DNA of 61,965 nucleotides from assembly GCA_019637115.1 (NCBI GenBank), contig JAHBWH010000028.1, forward strand, positions 1 to 61,965. Direction: 5' to 3'. The notes under the pieces are model-generated. The model ran no database searches. It was given only the letters and a program-made list of their open reading frames with translations, and was not told the DNA's origin. The position numbers were made by a program, and so were the translations under genes. This document shows positions 29,368 to 38,114 of the stretch, in pieces. Source of the DNA: Myxococcales bacterium (lineage in GTDB: Bacteria; Myxococcota_A; Polyangia; Polyangiales; Houyiibacteriaceae). Numbering within the stretch: the stretch's first letter is position 1; every line of letters begins with the position of its first letter.

Positions 29368-30084
29368 ATGCGTGATCGGAGCCTCTCCGCGCTGGCCGGC
29401 TTCGCGGGGGCGTGGCTGGTGGTCGTAGTGCTGGCCTGCGTGACCACACCTTCCGAGGAGGAGTGCTCGGTCGGTTCGGCCGGTTGCTCCTGCACGCCGG
29501 GCGGCGGCTGCGATCCCGGGCTGGCGTGCGCGATGAATATCTGCCGCGCCGAGGGCTGCTCCTGCGACGTGGACGCCACCTGCACCGCGGGCTGCACGTG
29601 CGACGTCGATTGTCCGGGAGACGGCGGGGTGCGAGACGCGGGGGCGCCCCCGAGCGCGACCTGCGAAGGCACCATCGACGGCTGCTGGCAGAGCTGTATC
29701 TCGACCGGGACCAGCACCTCGGCGTGTAGCGGTGCGTGCCCCATCGGGAACGGCTACGGCTGCTATGCAGTCTGCGCCAGCCGCGGCGAGCCGATCTCCA
29801 CTTGCCGAGGAATCTGCGGGATCGCCGGGCCGCTCGCGGAGCTCGGTTGCGCCGAGGCGTGCGCGGCGCGCGGCGAGTCGACGCCGACCTGCAAGGCGAC
29901 CTGCGGGCTCGCCACCGACTGCGGCGAGGTCGGCTGCGCAGGTGTGTGCGTGCAGCGTGGAGACTCGACTTCGGCCTGCAAGAACACCTGCGTCCTGACC
30001 ACCGCGCGCGGCCGCGAGGCCTGCTACTCGGTCTGCGCAAGCCGCGGCGAGCCCGCGGCAAGCTGCGCCGCCATCTGCGGCTGA
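29368..30084 (+). CDS. Lipoprotein with five C-x3-C-x9-C-x3-C repeats
   Basis: Exported Cys-rich protein of 238 aa with lipobox VLAC (lipidated C24). Residues 32-82 hold many Cys in short spacings (GCSCTPGGGC, GCSCDVDATCTAGCTC). From residue 106 five 19-residue modules repeat: 106-124, 132-150, 161-179, 190-208 and 219-237. Each is C-x3-C-x9-C-x3-C, often with A-S/A-R-G-E-P/S after the second Cys. The repeat period is 29 residues for the last four. Even Cys numbers per module suggest internal disulfides, and the protein ends right after the fifth module. I do not recognise the repeat. The start at ATG 29368 gives the signal peptide; an earlier in-frame ATG lacks one. Confidence 0.8.
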   Translation: MRDRSLSALAGFAGAWLVVVVLACVTTPSEEECSVGSAGCSCTPGGGCDPGLACAMNICRAEGCSCDVDATCTAGCTCDVDCPGDGGVRDAGAPPSATCEGTIDGCWQSCISTGTSTSACSGACPIGNGYGCYAVCASRGEPISTCRGICGIAGPLAELGCAEACAARGESTPTCKATCGLATDCGEVGCAGVCVQRGDSTSACKNTCVLTTARGREACYSVCASRGEPAASCAAICG

Positions 30085-30190
30085 GCGATCCGCCGCTGCG
30101 TCCCTCGCGTTGGACCCCCCTCGGAAGCTGCTCGAGCCTGGGCACCTCGCCGTACACCCCGCGACGGATCCTCCCGGCCGGATGGGTGGC

Positions 30191-30363
30191 GATCCACCAA
30201 TCCGAAAGATTGGTGGATCCTCCCCCTCGGCTCCGGCGGTGGATCCTCCCGGCCGGATGGGTGGCGATCCACCAATCCGAAAGATTGGTGGATCCTCCCC
30301 CTCGTCAGCGATCCAGATCCTCCCCCTCGTCAGCGATCCACCAATCCGAAAGATTGGTGGATC
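30191..30363. repeat. REP-like locus C: three identical perfect hairpins
   Basis: At 30191-30219, 30266-30294 and 30335-30363 the arms GATCCACCAATC and GATTGGTGGATC enclose a CGAAA loop. The right half of each hairpin is the unit found singly in arrays A, B and D. CCTCCC(GGCCGG/GGTGGGG) and CCCCTCG(TCAG) spacers repeat between them. The locus fills the gap between the Cys-rich lipoprotein and the DUF2126 gene (30085-30474), which holds no gene. Confidence 0.92.
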
Positions 30364-30474
30364 CTCCCGGTGGGGCCAGGATCCTCCCGGTGGGGCCAGA
30401 TCCTCATGACCGCGTCGAGAGGTGCGCCGTCGGATTGACCGACCGCGCCGCGGGGCTGGTAGGCTCCGCGGCGA

Positions 30475-32679
30475 ATGGCCCCCACGGACGACGAGGCTCT
30501 CCTCCGCGCACACGACACGAAGCTCCGCGCCGCCAACCTCGAGCTCTGGCTTGGCGCCGAGCCGACGTTCACGAACGCCACGTCGAGCGAGGCCGAGTGG
30601 ATCGGCGGCGCGCTCGGACCGACCAAGCTCGCGAGGGCCGAGGCGCTCTGGGCGCGCCTCCACCGGCCCGGCGACCTCACGCTGCGCACCCTTGGCCGCC
30701 AGTACCCCGGCGAGGACGCCCCGCGCTTCTCGCTCGGGCTCTACGGCCTCCGCGAGGTCGCGGCGGCGAGCGCGCGGGGGCGGGTTCCCAGCCCGCTCTG
30801 GCGCGGACCCCTCGACCCCGCAATGAGCGCCGACGCCGCGTCGAACGAGCCAGAGTCCGAGGGTGCGTCCGCGGGCGCTCCCGAGGGTGCGTCCGATGGC
30901 GCGCCCGAGCGCGCGCCCGAGCGCGCGCCCGAGCGCGCACATGCGCTCGCGCGCGCCCTCCGGGACGTGCTGGCGACGGCGCTCGACGGCGAAGCGCTCG
31001 ACCTCCTCGGCGACCGCTTCCCCTACCGCGTCGTCGTCGGCGGCGCGGCGGACGATCCGCGCTGCCGTCGTCCCCCGCTCGACGGCCAGGCGATCCCCGA
31101 GGAGGGCCTCGTCGACCCGCTCTCCGCCGAGGGCGCCCGCCTCTTCTGCGTCGGCGTCGAGCACGGCGCGCCCTCGCTCGAGCTACCAGCCTTCGACGAC
31201 GTCGATCTCTTCCTGGCGTTCCTCGGTGTCCTCGAGGCGGCGTGCGCGAAGGCGGAGGTCGGCGCGCTCGTCCTCCGCGGGCACCCTCCTCCGGTCGACG
31301 CCCGCGTCCGCTTCACGACGCTCACCCCCGACCCAGGCGTGGTCGAGGTGAACATGGCGCCCTGTCGCGACCTCACCGAGCTCGAGCGAGACATGCGCGC
31401 CATCCACGACGCGGCGCACGCGGTCGGCCTCTCGCCCGAGCGGCGTCACTTCAACGGCGAGGTCACCGACAGCGGCGGCGGCGGCCACCTCACCTTCGGC
31501 GCTAGCACCCCGGCGCGCAGCCCCTTCTTCCGGCACCCCGCGCTGCTCCCGCGCCTGCTCGCCTACCTCAACCAACACCCCTCGCTGAGCTACTTCTTCG
31601 GCGGCCACGCGGCGGGCAGCGCAGGCCAGGCGCCGCGCAGCGACGAGAGCACCCCCGAGCTCTTCGGCGAGCTCGACCTCGCGCTCGACCGGCTCGTCCG
31701 CAAGGCACACGCCCCGCTCGAGACCGACGCCGAGCGCGAGCACCTCTGGGCGGAGCTCGCCCCCTTCCTCGCCGACCGTTTCGGCAACACCCACCGCAGC
31801 GAGGTGAACGTCGAGAAGCTCTGGAACCCTTGGTTGCCCGGTCGCGGCAAGCTCGGGCTGATCGAGCTGCGCGCGCTGCGGCAGGCACCGAGCGCGCGAC
31901 ACGCGGTGGCGCGCGCCGCCCTCTTCCGGTGCCTCCTCGCGCGGCTCGCGACGCACGAGCTCCCGGTCGCGCTGCGGAGCTGGGGCGCGACGCTTCACGA
32001 TCGCTTCGCCCTGCCCTACTACCTCGAGGCCGATCTCCGCGAGGTCCTCGGCGACCTCGCGCGCGCGGGCTTCGCGTTGCCAGCCCCCTTCGAGGCCGAG
32101 CTCTTCGACGACCGCCACCGCGTCCTCGGCCAAGTCGACCTGGGCGACCCCGACGCGCCCGTCACGCTCACGGTGCGCCGCGCCCTCGAGCACTGGCCGC
32201 TCGTCGGCGACCTCTCGAAGCAGGCCGGCACCTCTCGCCTCGTCGACGCCTCCACGCAGCGCCTCGAGCTCCGGGTCGAGGGCCCGAGCGAGCGCGTCGG
32301 CCGCGTGCGGCTCGGCGTGCGAGACGGCGACGCGACTGTCGCGCTGCCCGCCGTGCTCGTGGAGGACGGCGCCCACGCCCGCGCCGTCGTGGGCATCCGC
32401 TACCGCGCCTTCATCCCTTCGGTCGGCCTCCATCCGGGGCTGGCGGCGCGCGACCCCCTCGCGCTCGTCATCGCGACCCACGCGCAGAGCTACGCGCTGA
32501 CGATCCACTCGTGGATCCCCGGCGGCGGCGTCTACGCAGGTTTGCCCGCGGACGACGACGACGCCGCCGCGCGCCGCATCGAGCGCTTCGTGCTGACGCT
32601 GCTCGACGCCGCGCCGACGTTCACCCCCGCGCCGCGCGGCGCCGCGACACGGCACACGCTCGATACGCGCCGACTCTGA
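30475..32679 (+). CDS. Stand-alone DUF2126 protein, paralogue of the C-terminal part of the 16502-19852 protein
   Basis: Protein of 734 aa that begins directly with the DUF2126 opening (LWLGAEPTFTN, GALGPTKLA, LGRQYPGEDAPRFS) and lacks the transglutaminase domain. Conserved landmarks match the larger protein: TTLTPDPGVVEVNM, TDSGGGGHLTFG, GNTHRSEVNVEKLW and LIELRALRQAP. Residues about 125-160 form a Gly/Ala/Pro/Glu repeat (PERAPERAPERA), a linker the paralogue lacks, in place of the longer middle region. There is no signal peptide. The family's biochemical activity is not established. An amidoligase-type role has been suggested on structural-similarity and neighbourhood grounds, which I cannot check here. 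Confidence 0.87.
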   Translation: MAPTDDEALLRAHDTKLRAANLELWLGAEPTFTNATSSEAEWIGGALGPTKLARAEALWARLHRPGDLTLRTLGRQYPGEDAPRFSLGLYGLREVAAASARGRVPSPLWRGPLDPAMSADAASNEPESEGASAGAPEGASDGAPERAPERAPERAHALARALRDVLATALDGEALDLLGDRFPYRVVVGGAADDPRCRRPPLDGQAIPEEGLVDPLSAEGARLFCVGVEHGAPSLELPAFDDVDLFLAFLGVLEAACAKAEVGALVLRGHPPPVDARVRFTTLTPDPGVVEVNMAPCRDLTELERDMRAIHDAAHAVGLSPERRHFNGEVTDSGGGGHLTFGASTPARSPFFRHPALLPRLLAYLNQHPSLSYFFGGHAAGSAGQAPRSDESTPELFGELDLALDRLVRKAHAPLETDAEREHLWAELAPFLADRFGNTHRSEVNVEKLWNPWLPGRGKLGLIELRALRQAPSARHAVARAALFRCLLARLATHELPVALRSWGATLHDRFALPYYLEADLREVLGDLARAGFALPAPFEAELFDDRHRVLGQVDLGDPDAPVTLTVRRALEHWPLVGDLSKQAGTSRLVDASTQRLELRVEGPSERVGRVRLGVRDGDATVALPAVLVEDGAHARAVVGIRYRAFIPSVGLHPGLAARDPLALVIATHAQSYALTIHSWIPGGGVYAGLPADDDDAAARRIERFVLTLLDAAPTFTPAPRGAATRHTLDTRRL

Positions 32680-32848
32680 CGGTGGCTTCGCCGCCGCCCT
32701 CGGGCCGGGTGGGCACCTCGTCGCGCTCGACGAGGTGCGCTGGCTCGGAGGGGGACTGGACCCCGAGACGCTCGACGACCCGAGCTGGACCTTCGAAGGC
32801 CTGCCACGCCCGAGACACAACCGACGCCGAACCGTGTCCGCTCGATGA
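32678..32848 (+). other. Short protein-like reading frame, possible gene remnant
   Basis: Directly after the DUF2126 stop, another frame reads GPGGHLVALDEVRWLGG followed by LDPETLDDPSWTFEGLP and stops at 32846-32848. The composition is protein-like, but there is no start codon or ribosome-binding site. It may be the end of a lost gene. Nothing else is visible up to 32889. Confidence 0.2.
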
Positions 32849-32889
32849 TTCGCAGCGCGCCGAAGCGCCAAGGGGAAGCTGACGTCGCC

Positions 32890-33756
32890 TCACTCGTACG
32901 AGCGTGGCCCGACCCCGAGGGCCGAGAGCGTGTTCGCGATCTCGGTGGCTCGACCCTTCTCGAGCGCGCCCGTCTCGCCGAGCCAGCGGTAGTAGGCCCC
33001 GACGGTGAGGAAGAGGTCCTGGTTGGTCTCGTCCAACCCCGCCCCATCCGACATCTCGAGCACGTCCGCGATGAACTGCGCTGGGTCGAGCGAGCCCACG
33101 GGCGGCTCCTTGCCTGGCCCGAGCTGCATCTCGAGGTGGGCCCGAAGGACACGCAACACGCCCTCCGCGCCGGCCTGGCGGACGGGATGCCCGAGCGTCC
33201 CCGCGAAGTCACGCACGGCGGTCTGCATCGCCCACTCGCTGAGACAGGTCTCGGGACAGCACCGCGGGTTCTCGACGTGTTGAAAGCTCGAGCGGCGCGC
33301 GGTGTCCAGCGCAGCGAGGAGGACGTCGCGTTGCCAAGTACAGATCTCGCCGGCGCGGTGGAGCCAGACCACGAACCGCTCGATCAGGCGATGCGTCCGC
33401 GCCGGGCCGAAACCACGCACGCCGGACGTGTAGATGCGCGTGCTGGCCAGGCGGAGCCAGGAGCCACCGAGGAAGTCCGCCCAGCTTCGCGCGCCGCTGA
33501 GGACGATCGCGAGCACCTGGACGTCGACGGGCTTGGCCGAGGTCTCCCGCGCGAAAGCTTCGGCGACGTCGACCCAGCTCTCCCACTCGGAGACGGCTCG
33601 GCGGGGCCGACCCGGCGTCGGCTGTGGCGCGACGGGCGCGGCGCGCGCTCGGCGCGGACGCTTCGTCTCCTCGCTCGAACCCGAGGTCGCGTCGCGAGCT
33701 TTTCGAGGGTTGGTGCGTTTCATGGCCTGGGTCCCGACGGCGTGTCGTTGCGTCAT
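32890..33756 (-). CDS. Hypothetical protein
   Basis: Protein of 288 aa without a recognised domain. The first 75 residues are basic and Pro/Ala-rich (KRPRRARAAPVAPQPTPGRPRR), probably disordered. The rest looks helical and globular (WESWVDVAEAFARETS to SALGVGPRSYE), with a CCPETC cluster near residue 190 that might bind metal. There is no signal peptide or membrane segment. ATG at 33756 is preceded by GAAGGG at good spacing. An alternative ATG at 33723 would remove 11 residues, and longer frames read as non-protein. It is transcribed toward the DUF2126 gene and away from nothing obvious. Confidence 0.6.
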   Translation of the reverse strand: MTQRHAVGTQAMKRTNPRKARDATSGSSEETKRPRRARAAPVAPQPTPGRPRRAVSEWESWVDVAEAFARETSAKPVDVQVLAIVLSGARSWADFLGGSWLRLASTRIYTSGVRGFGPARTHRLIERFVVWLHRAGEICTWQRDVLLAALDTARRSSFQHVENPRCCPETCLSEWAMQTAVRDFAGTLGHPVRQAGAEGVLRVLRAHLEMQLGPGKEPPVGSLDPAQFIADVLEMSDGAGLDETNQDLFLTVGAYYRWLGETGALEKGRATEIANTLSALGVGPRSYE

Positions 33757-33933
33757 GGTGCCCTTCTCGGAGCCAACTTGCAGCAGTTGCGCTCCATCGC
33801 TGGGCGTCGGGTGCCCAGGCAGTCGTGCCGGCCGCGGCCCCGCCCTCCATGGCCCTGCCTCCGGGACCCGCCGTGGTGAGCCGCCGCCATGACGGCCCGC
33901 CATGCCCACCGCGGTCACGCCCGCGCGCCCCCG

Positions 33934-35277
33934 TCAATCGATGAGACGCGCCTGCCGCATCAGCTCGCGGAAGCTCGGGCGCGAGCCCGTGAGCAGGAGT
34001 CCCACGCGAAAGAGCCGCGCGCCGAGCCGGATGGCCACCCACGTGCTCACGATGAGCATCCCGATGGCGCCGAAGATCTCGGCGACGCTGATGCCCTCGG
34101 GCGCGATCGACATTCGGACGATGACCGTGAGCGGCGCGCTGAAGGGGATCCACGTCAGCAGCTTGCCGATGCTGCCGTGAGGCTCCTCGAGCAGGATGAT
34201 CATCATCATCAGCGGCAGCACCGCGAGGAGCGCCCACCCGAGCGTGAGCTTCTGGCTCTCGGGGACGCTGCTCCCAAGGGAGCCGGTGCAGAGCATCAGG
34301 CTACCGAAGAAGAGGTAGCCGAGCACGAAGAAGAGCGGCGAGATCGCGATCGCCGACCACGGCACGGGGACGTCGAGCGATGAGGCGAGCGCGGTGGCGG
34401 CGAGGGCCCCGCCGACGACCATGCCCGCCCACACGAAGAACTGCAGTAGGCCCGCCGCGCCGAGGCCGAGCAGCTTGCCCGTGAGCAGCTCGTCGGGATC
34501 GGCGCTCGAGAGCAACACCTCGACGACCTTGCTCTCTTTGTCGAGCGCGATGGTCTGCACGAGGTAGCCGCTCGCGCTGAGGAGGGCCGTCAGGAGCAGC
34601 ACACCGAGCAGGAAGGGGATGCCGGTGCGCACGATGAGCTCGAGCGCGCGGTTCTGGGTGGAGCGGTGGTCCCCCCTCGCCGAGGTGGTGACGCGCTCGA
34701 GGATCATGGGCTCGAGCGCCCGCGCGACGATCGCCTCGTCGACGTTCCCGCGGAGCATGCGGTCGATGAGGAGGCGCTCGAGCACGGGCTCGACGGTCGC
34801 GCTCCGCACGCTGATGACGGGGCCGGTCTCCGACTCGTAGACCGTGACCGCGCCTGTCGCGAGGTAGTCGTCGCCGACCACGTAGACGGCCCCCAACCGG
34901 TCCTCGCGGAGCAGCGCGAGCGCGTCGGCCTCGTCCGCGAAGCGCGTGAAGACGACGGCGTCGAGCGTCATGAAGCGCCGCTCGTCCGCGGTCAGCTCGG
35001 CGGCGAGCACGGCCGCGCGCGCCCTAGAGCCGTCGAGCCCGGCGTAGTCGGTCCAGATGGCCTCGCTGTCGACCAGGCCAGCTCGGTCGACGAGGCCGTA
35101 GACGGTCGTCTGCTCGGCGCGCTCGACGAGGAACTTCCCTTGCAGCGTCAGCATGCCGCCGCTGAGGCCGCTGAAGAAGATCGGCAGGCCGAAGGTGACG
35201 AGCAGGTAGCTCCAGCGCTTCGCGATGTTCGCGAACTCGAAGCGCGCGATCGCGGCGACCTTCGACGGACGGATCAC
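33934..35277 (-). CDS. ABC-2-type (NatB-like) transporter permease
   Basis: Membrane subunit (447 aa) of an ABC exporter. One helix near the N-terminus (WSYLLVTFGLPIFFSGLSGG) is followed by a large soluble loop of about 170 residues, then five or six helices from PFLLGVLLLTALLSASGYLVQ to the C-terminus, the NatB/ABC2_membrane_3 layout. ALDKESKVVEVLLSSADPDELLTGKLLG after the second helix is the conserved cytoplasmic stretch of this family. The GTG start overlaps the ATPase stop (GTGA), so the pair is translationally coupled. NatAB exports sodium in Bacillus; the substrate here is unknown. Confidence 0.9.
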   Translation of the reverse strand: MIRPSKVAAIARFEFANIAKRWSYLLVTFGLPIFFSGLSGGMLTLQGKFLVERAEQTTVYGLVDRAGLVDSEAIWTDYAGLDGSRARAAVLAAELTADERRFMTLDAVVFTRFADEADALALLREDRLGAVYVVGDDYLATGAVTVYESETGPVISVRSATVEPVLERLLIDRMLRGNVDEAIVARALEPMILERVTTSARGDHRSTQNRALELIVRTGIPFLLGVLLLTALLSASGYLVQTIALDKESKVVEVLLSSADPDELLTGKLLGLGAAGLLQFFVWAGMVVGGALAATALASSLDVPVPWSAIAISPLFFVLGYLFFGSLMLCTGSLGSSVPESQKLTLGWALLAVLPLMMMIILLEEPHGSIGKLLTWIPFSAPLTVIVRMSIAPEGISVAEIFGAIGMLIVSTWVAIRLGARLFRVGLLLTGSRPSFRELMRQARLID

Positions 35278-36227
35278 TCCGCGGCCTCCTCGGCGGGCGC
35301 ACTCACCTCGTGCCCCGTGCCCCGCACCGCGCGCAAAAAGATCTCCTCCATGGTGGCGAGCACCTCCTCGAAGTGGTGCACGCGCGCGCGGGCGCCGACG
35401 AGCGCGTCGAGCAGCTCGGCCGGCGTGCCGCCGGCCGCGAGGTGCAGCGCGAGCAAGGGGAGCTCGCGGTCGTTCCCGGGCTCCTCCTCGACCACGCGCG
35501 CGACCTGCGGGAGCTCTGGGAGGTCACCCTCGACGCGCACGCGGACGACGGGCGCCGAGCTGCTGCGCCGCACCTCGCGGAGCGTACCGTAGACCACGCG
35601 CTCACCGGCGTGGATGACGGCGACGCGATCACAGAGCTGCTCGACCTGGTTCATCATGTGCGTCGAGAGGATGGTCGCGCGGCCGCTGGCCCGGCGCTCG
35701 CGGATGAGCTGCTTGACCATGTCGACGCCGACGGGGTCGAGACCGCTGAAGGGCTCGTCGAGCACGCAGAGCTCCGGCTCGCTGAGCAGCGCGCCAGCGA
35801 TCTGCACCTTCTGGCTCATGCCCTTCGAGAGCGTCTCGACGTTCCGCTTGGCGACGTGGCCCATGCCGACCTTGTCGAGCCAGCGCTCGGAGGCCCGCCG
35901 CGCGTCCTTGCGACCGAGGCCCTTGAGGCGCGCGAAATACGTCAGCGCGTCGAGCACCTTCACCTTCTTGTAGAGCCCGCGCTCCTCGGGGAGGTAGCTG
36001 ACGCGGTCGAGCCCATCGCGGTGGAGCGGCGCACCGAAGAGGCGCACCTCGCCGGCGTCCGGACGCAAGATGTCGAGCCCGATGCGGATCAGCGTCGTCT
36101 TGCCAGCGCCGTTCGGGCCGAGCAGCCCGAAGACCTCCCCCGGCTGCACCTCGAGCGAGACGTCACGCAACGCGACGGTGCGCCCATAACTCTTGCGCAC
36201 CCCATGGTAAGCGAGGACCGCGGTCAT
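35274..36227 (-). CDS. ABC transporter ATP-binding protein (NatA-like)
   Basis: ATPase partner (317 aa) of the permease encoded next. Walker A is GPNGAGKT (near 40), the signature is LSKGMSQKVQ (near 133), Walker B is LCVLDEPFSGLDP (near 157), and the switch His is in ILSTHMMNQ (near 190). A C-terminal domain of about 90 residues after the ATPase core is typical for NatA-type exporters. MTAVLAYHGVRKSYGR is the expected N-terminus. The longer in-frame start at 36263 adds a non-conserved segment. First gene of the two-gene operon. Confidence 0.92.
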   Translation of the reverse strand: MTAVLAYHGVRKSYGRTVALRDVSLEVQPGEVFGLLGPNGAGKTTLIRIGLDILRPDAGEVRLFGAPLHRDGLDRVSYLPEERGLYKKVKVLDALTYFARLKGLGRKDARRASERWLDKVGMGHVAKRNVETLSKGMSQKVQIAGALLSEPELCVLDEPFSGLDPVGVDMVKQLIRERRASGRATILSTHMMNQVEQLCDRVAVIHAGERVVYGTLREVRRSSSAPVVRVRVEGDLPELPQVARVVEEEPGNDRELPLLALHLAAGGTPAELLDALVGARARVHHFEEVLATMEEIFLRAVRGTGHEVSAPAEEAAE

Positions 36228-36392
36228 CGAGGCTCCGGCCGGCGCACCGAGGTGGTGTAGCACGGACGGGCCGCGACCGTCGCGGCATGCGACGCGCCAA
36301 CCGACCGCGCACTTGGCCGGTCCAAGCTCGGATCCTGCGACGGCGCTGCGGCTCCCGTCGCCGAGCTGCTACCCTCTCCCTCGGGGTGGAAG

Positions 36393-36773
36393 ATGATCGC
36401 ACGAACGACTTGGGTGTGCCTGGTGATCGCGATGCTCGCCGGGCCGGGGTGCTGCAAATGTGGAGAAGAGCCGCCGCCGATCTTCTCGGCGACGAGTGGT
36501 GACGAGGCCGACGACGAGGCCAGCGGCGGCGCCACCGCCCAGCCCGCGCCGGCGCCGCGCGGCGTGACCGAGGGACGCGCGGTCGAGATCGCGATGAACA
36601 CCGCGGTCGAGCAGGGCGTCGACATCGACGGCTTCGACGACATCGTCGTGCACGGGACCTCCGACGGCCGCTCGTGGGAGGTCCAGCTCCGGCGCCCTCG
36701 CATCCTCCGCTACTACGTCATCACGATCGACAAGCAGAGCGGCAGCGCCGCGCTCGAAGAGCGCATGCAATGA
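36393..36773 (+). CDS. Hypothetical small lipoprotein
   Basis: Exported protein of 126 aa with the signal MIARTTWVCLVIAMLAGPGC (lipobox GPGC), then a 35-residue Asp/Ala/Pro linker. The C-terminal part (GVTEGRAVEIAMNTAVEQG to YYVITIDKQSGSAALEERM) resembles one small alpha-beta unit, somewhat like a PepSY domain, which often regulates proteases, but the match is weak. Divergent to the ABC exporter operon. Confidence 0.68.
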   Translation: MIARTTWVCLVIAMLAGPGCCKCGEEPPPIFSATSGDEADDEASGGATAQPAPAPRGVTEGRAVEIAMNTAVEQGVDIDGFDDIVVHGTSDGRSWEVQLRRPRILRYYVITIDKQSGSAALEERMQ

Positions 36774-36807
36774 GCTCTCGGCGCCACGCGGTCTCCCCGC
36801 GGGCGCT

Positions 36808-36987
36808 GGTCCGGAGGCCCGCGCCGCGTTCGTGCATGACGAGCAACGCTGAACGCGCGTGGGCGCCGGTCCCGAGCCCAGCGCCGCGTTCGTGCTCGAT
36901 GAGCAACGTCGAACGCGCATGATCGCCGGTCCCGAGGCCAGCGCCGCGTTCGTGCACGACGAGCAACGTCGAACGCGCGTGCTCGCC
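36808..36987. repeat. 60-bp tandem repeat, three copies
   Basis: Three copies with a 60-base period start at 36808, 36868 and 36928 (GGTCC(G/C)GAG...CGCCGCGTTCGTGC...GAGCAACG(C/T)(T/C)GAACGCGC). A partial fourth copy (CATGCACGACGAGCAGCCGC) follows. The array lies between the lipoprotein and iscA genes (36774-37051). 60 is a multiple of three so frames stay open, but the translation is not protein-like. Confidence 0.88.
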
Positions 36988-37051
36988 GGTCCTTCATGCA
37001 CGACGAGCAGCCGCGCCGCCGTGCACGGCGAGGCGGCACCGGCGGAAGCGG

Positions 37052-37444
37052 TCAGTCGGTCGTGAAGCTCGCGCCGCAGCCGCAATCACCCGTCGCGTTC
37101 GGGTTCTGCCACTTGAAGCCGTAGCCGAGCAGCCGGGTCTCCCAATCGAGCACGCCGCCCTTCAACAGCTCGGCGCTGCGGTCGTCGATGAAGACGCGCA
37201 GGCCACCGAAGTCGAAGACCATGTCGCGCTTCCGCTGCTTCGTGGCGACGTCGTAGACGTAATAATAGCCGCTGCATCCGCCGCCCTTCACCCCGATCCG
37301 GAGGCCGAGGATCAGCTCGGGCGTGTCGGCCTGCGCCTCGACGATGCGCTTCTTGCCCATCTCGACGGCGCGGGGCGTGAGGGTGATGGGTGGCTCGCCC
37401 TGGGAGAGGGTGACGTCTCGGGTGTCCGTGTCGACCTGGGTCAT
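37052..37444 (-). CDS. iscA: IscA/ErpA-type iron-sulfur cluster carrier
   Basis: A-type carrier (130 aa) that receives nascent Fe-S clusters and passes them to apoproteins. The three conserved cysteines are present: C57 in GGCSGYYYV and C121/C123 in GDCGCGASF. ITLTPRAVEMGKKRI marks the domain start and LLKGGVLDWETRLLGYGFKWQNPNA the central part. It is divergent to the cysteine desulfurase at 38221, so sulfur donor and carrier genes face away from a 776-base region packed with repeats. IscA, ErpA and SufA cannot be told apart by sequence alone. Confidence 0.93.
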   Translation of the reverse strand: MTQVDTDTRDVTLSQGEPPITLTPRAVEMGKKRIVEAQADTPELILGLRIGVKGGGCSGYYYVYDVATKQRKRDMVFDFGGLRVFIDDRSAELLKGGVLDWETRLLGYGFKWQNPNATGDCGCGASFTTD

Positions 37445-37597
37445 GCGCGAGAGAGGTTGTAAGGCCGAGATGGCTCGAACGCCAATCTTGCGGAGGGCGA
37501 AGTCCCTGCCCTTGCCCTCGACCCGTGCCCCCTACGCCTGCCTCAACCGGCCAGGAACCCAGGGGGGCAGGGGGATGCGTTGCTGAAGCTCATGACG

Positions 37598-38080
37598 GGA
37601 TCCGCGGGGCGGGATCGGCGAGGATCCACCAGTCTTTCCGACTCCTGCGCGCGGGATCCGCGAGGATCCACCAATCTTTCCGACTCCTGCGCGCGGGATC
37701 CGCGAGGATCCACCAATCTTTCCGACTCCTGCGCGGGATCCGCGGGGCGGGATCGGCGAGGATCCACAGTCTTTCCGACTCGACTCCTGCGGGATCCGCG
37801 AGGATCCACCAATCTTTCCGACTCCTGCCTGGGATCCGCGAGGATCCACCAATCTTTCCGACTCCTGCCCGGGATCCGCGAGGATCCACCAATCTTTCCG
37901 ACTCCTGCCCGGGATCCGCGAGGATCCAATCTTTCCGACTCCTGCGCGCGGGATCCGCGAGGATCCAATCTTTCCGCCGCGAGGATCCACCAATCTTTCC
38001 GACTCCTGCCCGGGATCCGCGAGGATCCACCAATCTTTCCGACTCCTGCGCGGGATCCGCGAGGATCCGCGGGGCGGGGC
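37598..38080 (+). repeat. REP-like repeat array D between iscA and iscS
   Basis: About eleven units of GAGGATCCACCAATCTTTCC followed by GACTCCTGC and (C/G)CGGGATCCGC. Two units lack CACC, one lacks CAC, and two read CAGTC instead of CAATC. Unit length is about 38-42 bases. The whole divergent intergenic region between iscA and iscS is built from this array plus the GGGGCA run that follows. Confidence 0.9.
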
Positions 38081-38114
38081 AGAGGCACTTCCTCCCTTGG
38101 GGATCCGTGCAGCG

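Noticed and set aside
28919-30157. Minus-strand frame upstream of the RAYT gene with a membrane-helix-like stretch
   Set aside because: It overlaps the repeat and the Cys-rich lipoprotein gene on the other strand and is mostly Arg/Ser. The hydrophobic piece is the reverse of the Cys-rich fragment region.
37598-38080. CRISPR array at locus D
   Set aside because: Units repeat every 38-42 bases but there are no unique spacers, the unit varies in length, and no cas genes are present.
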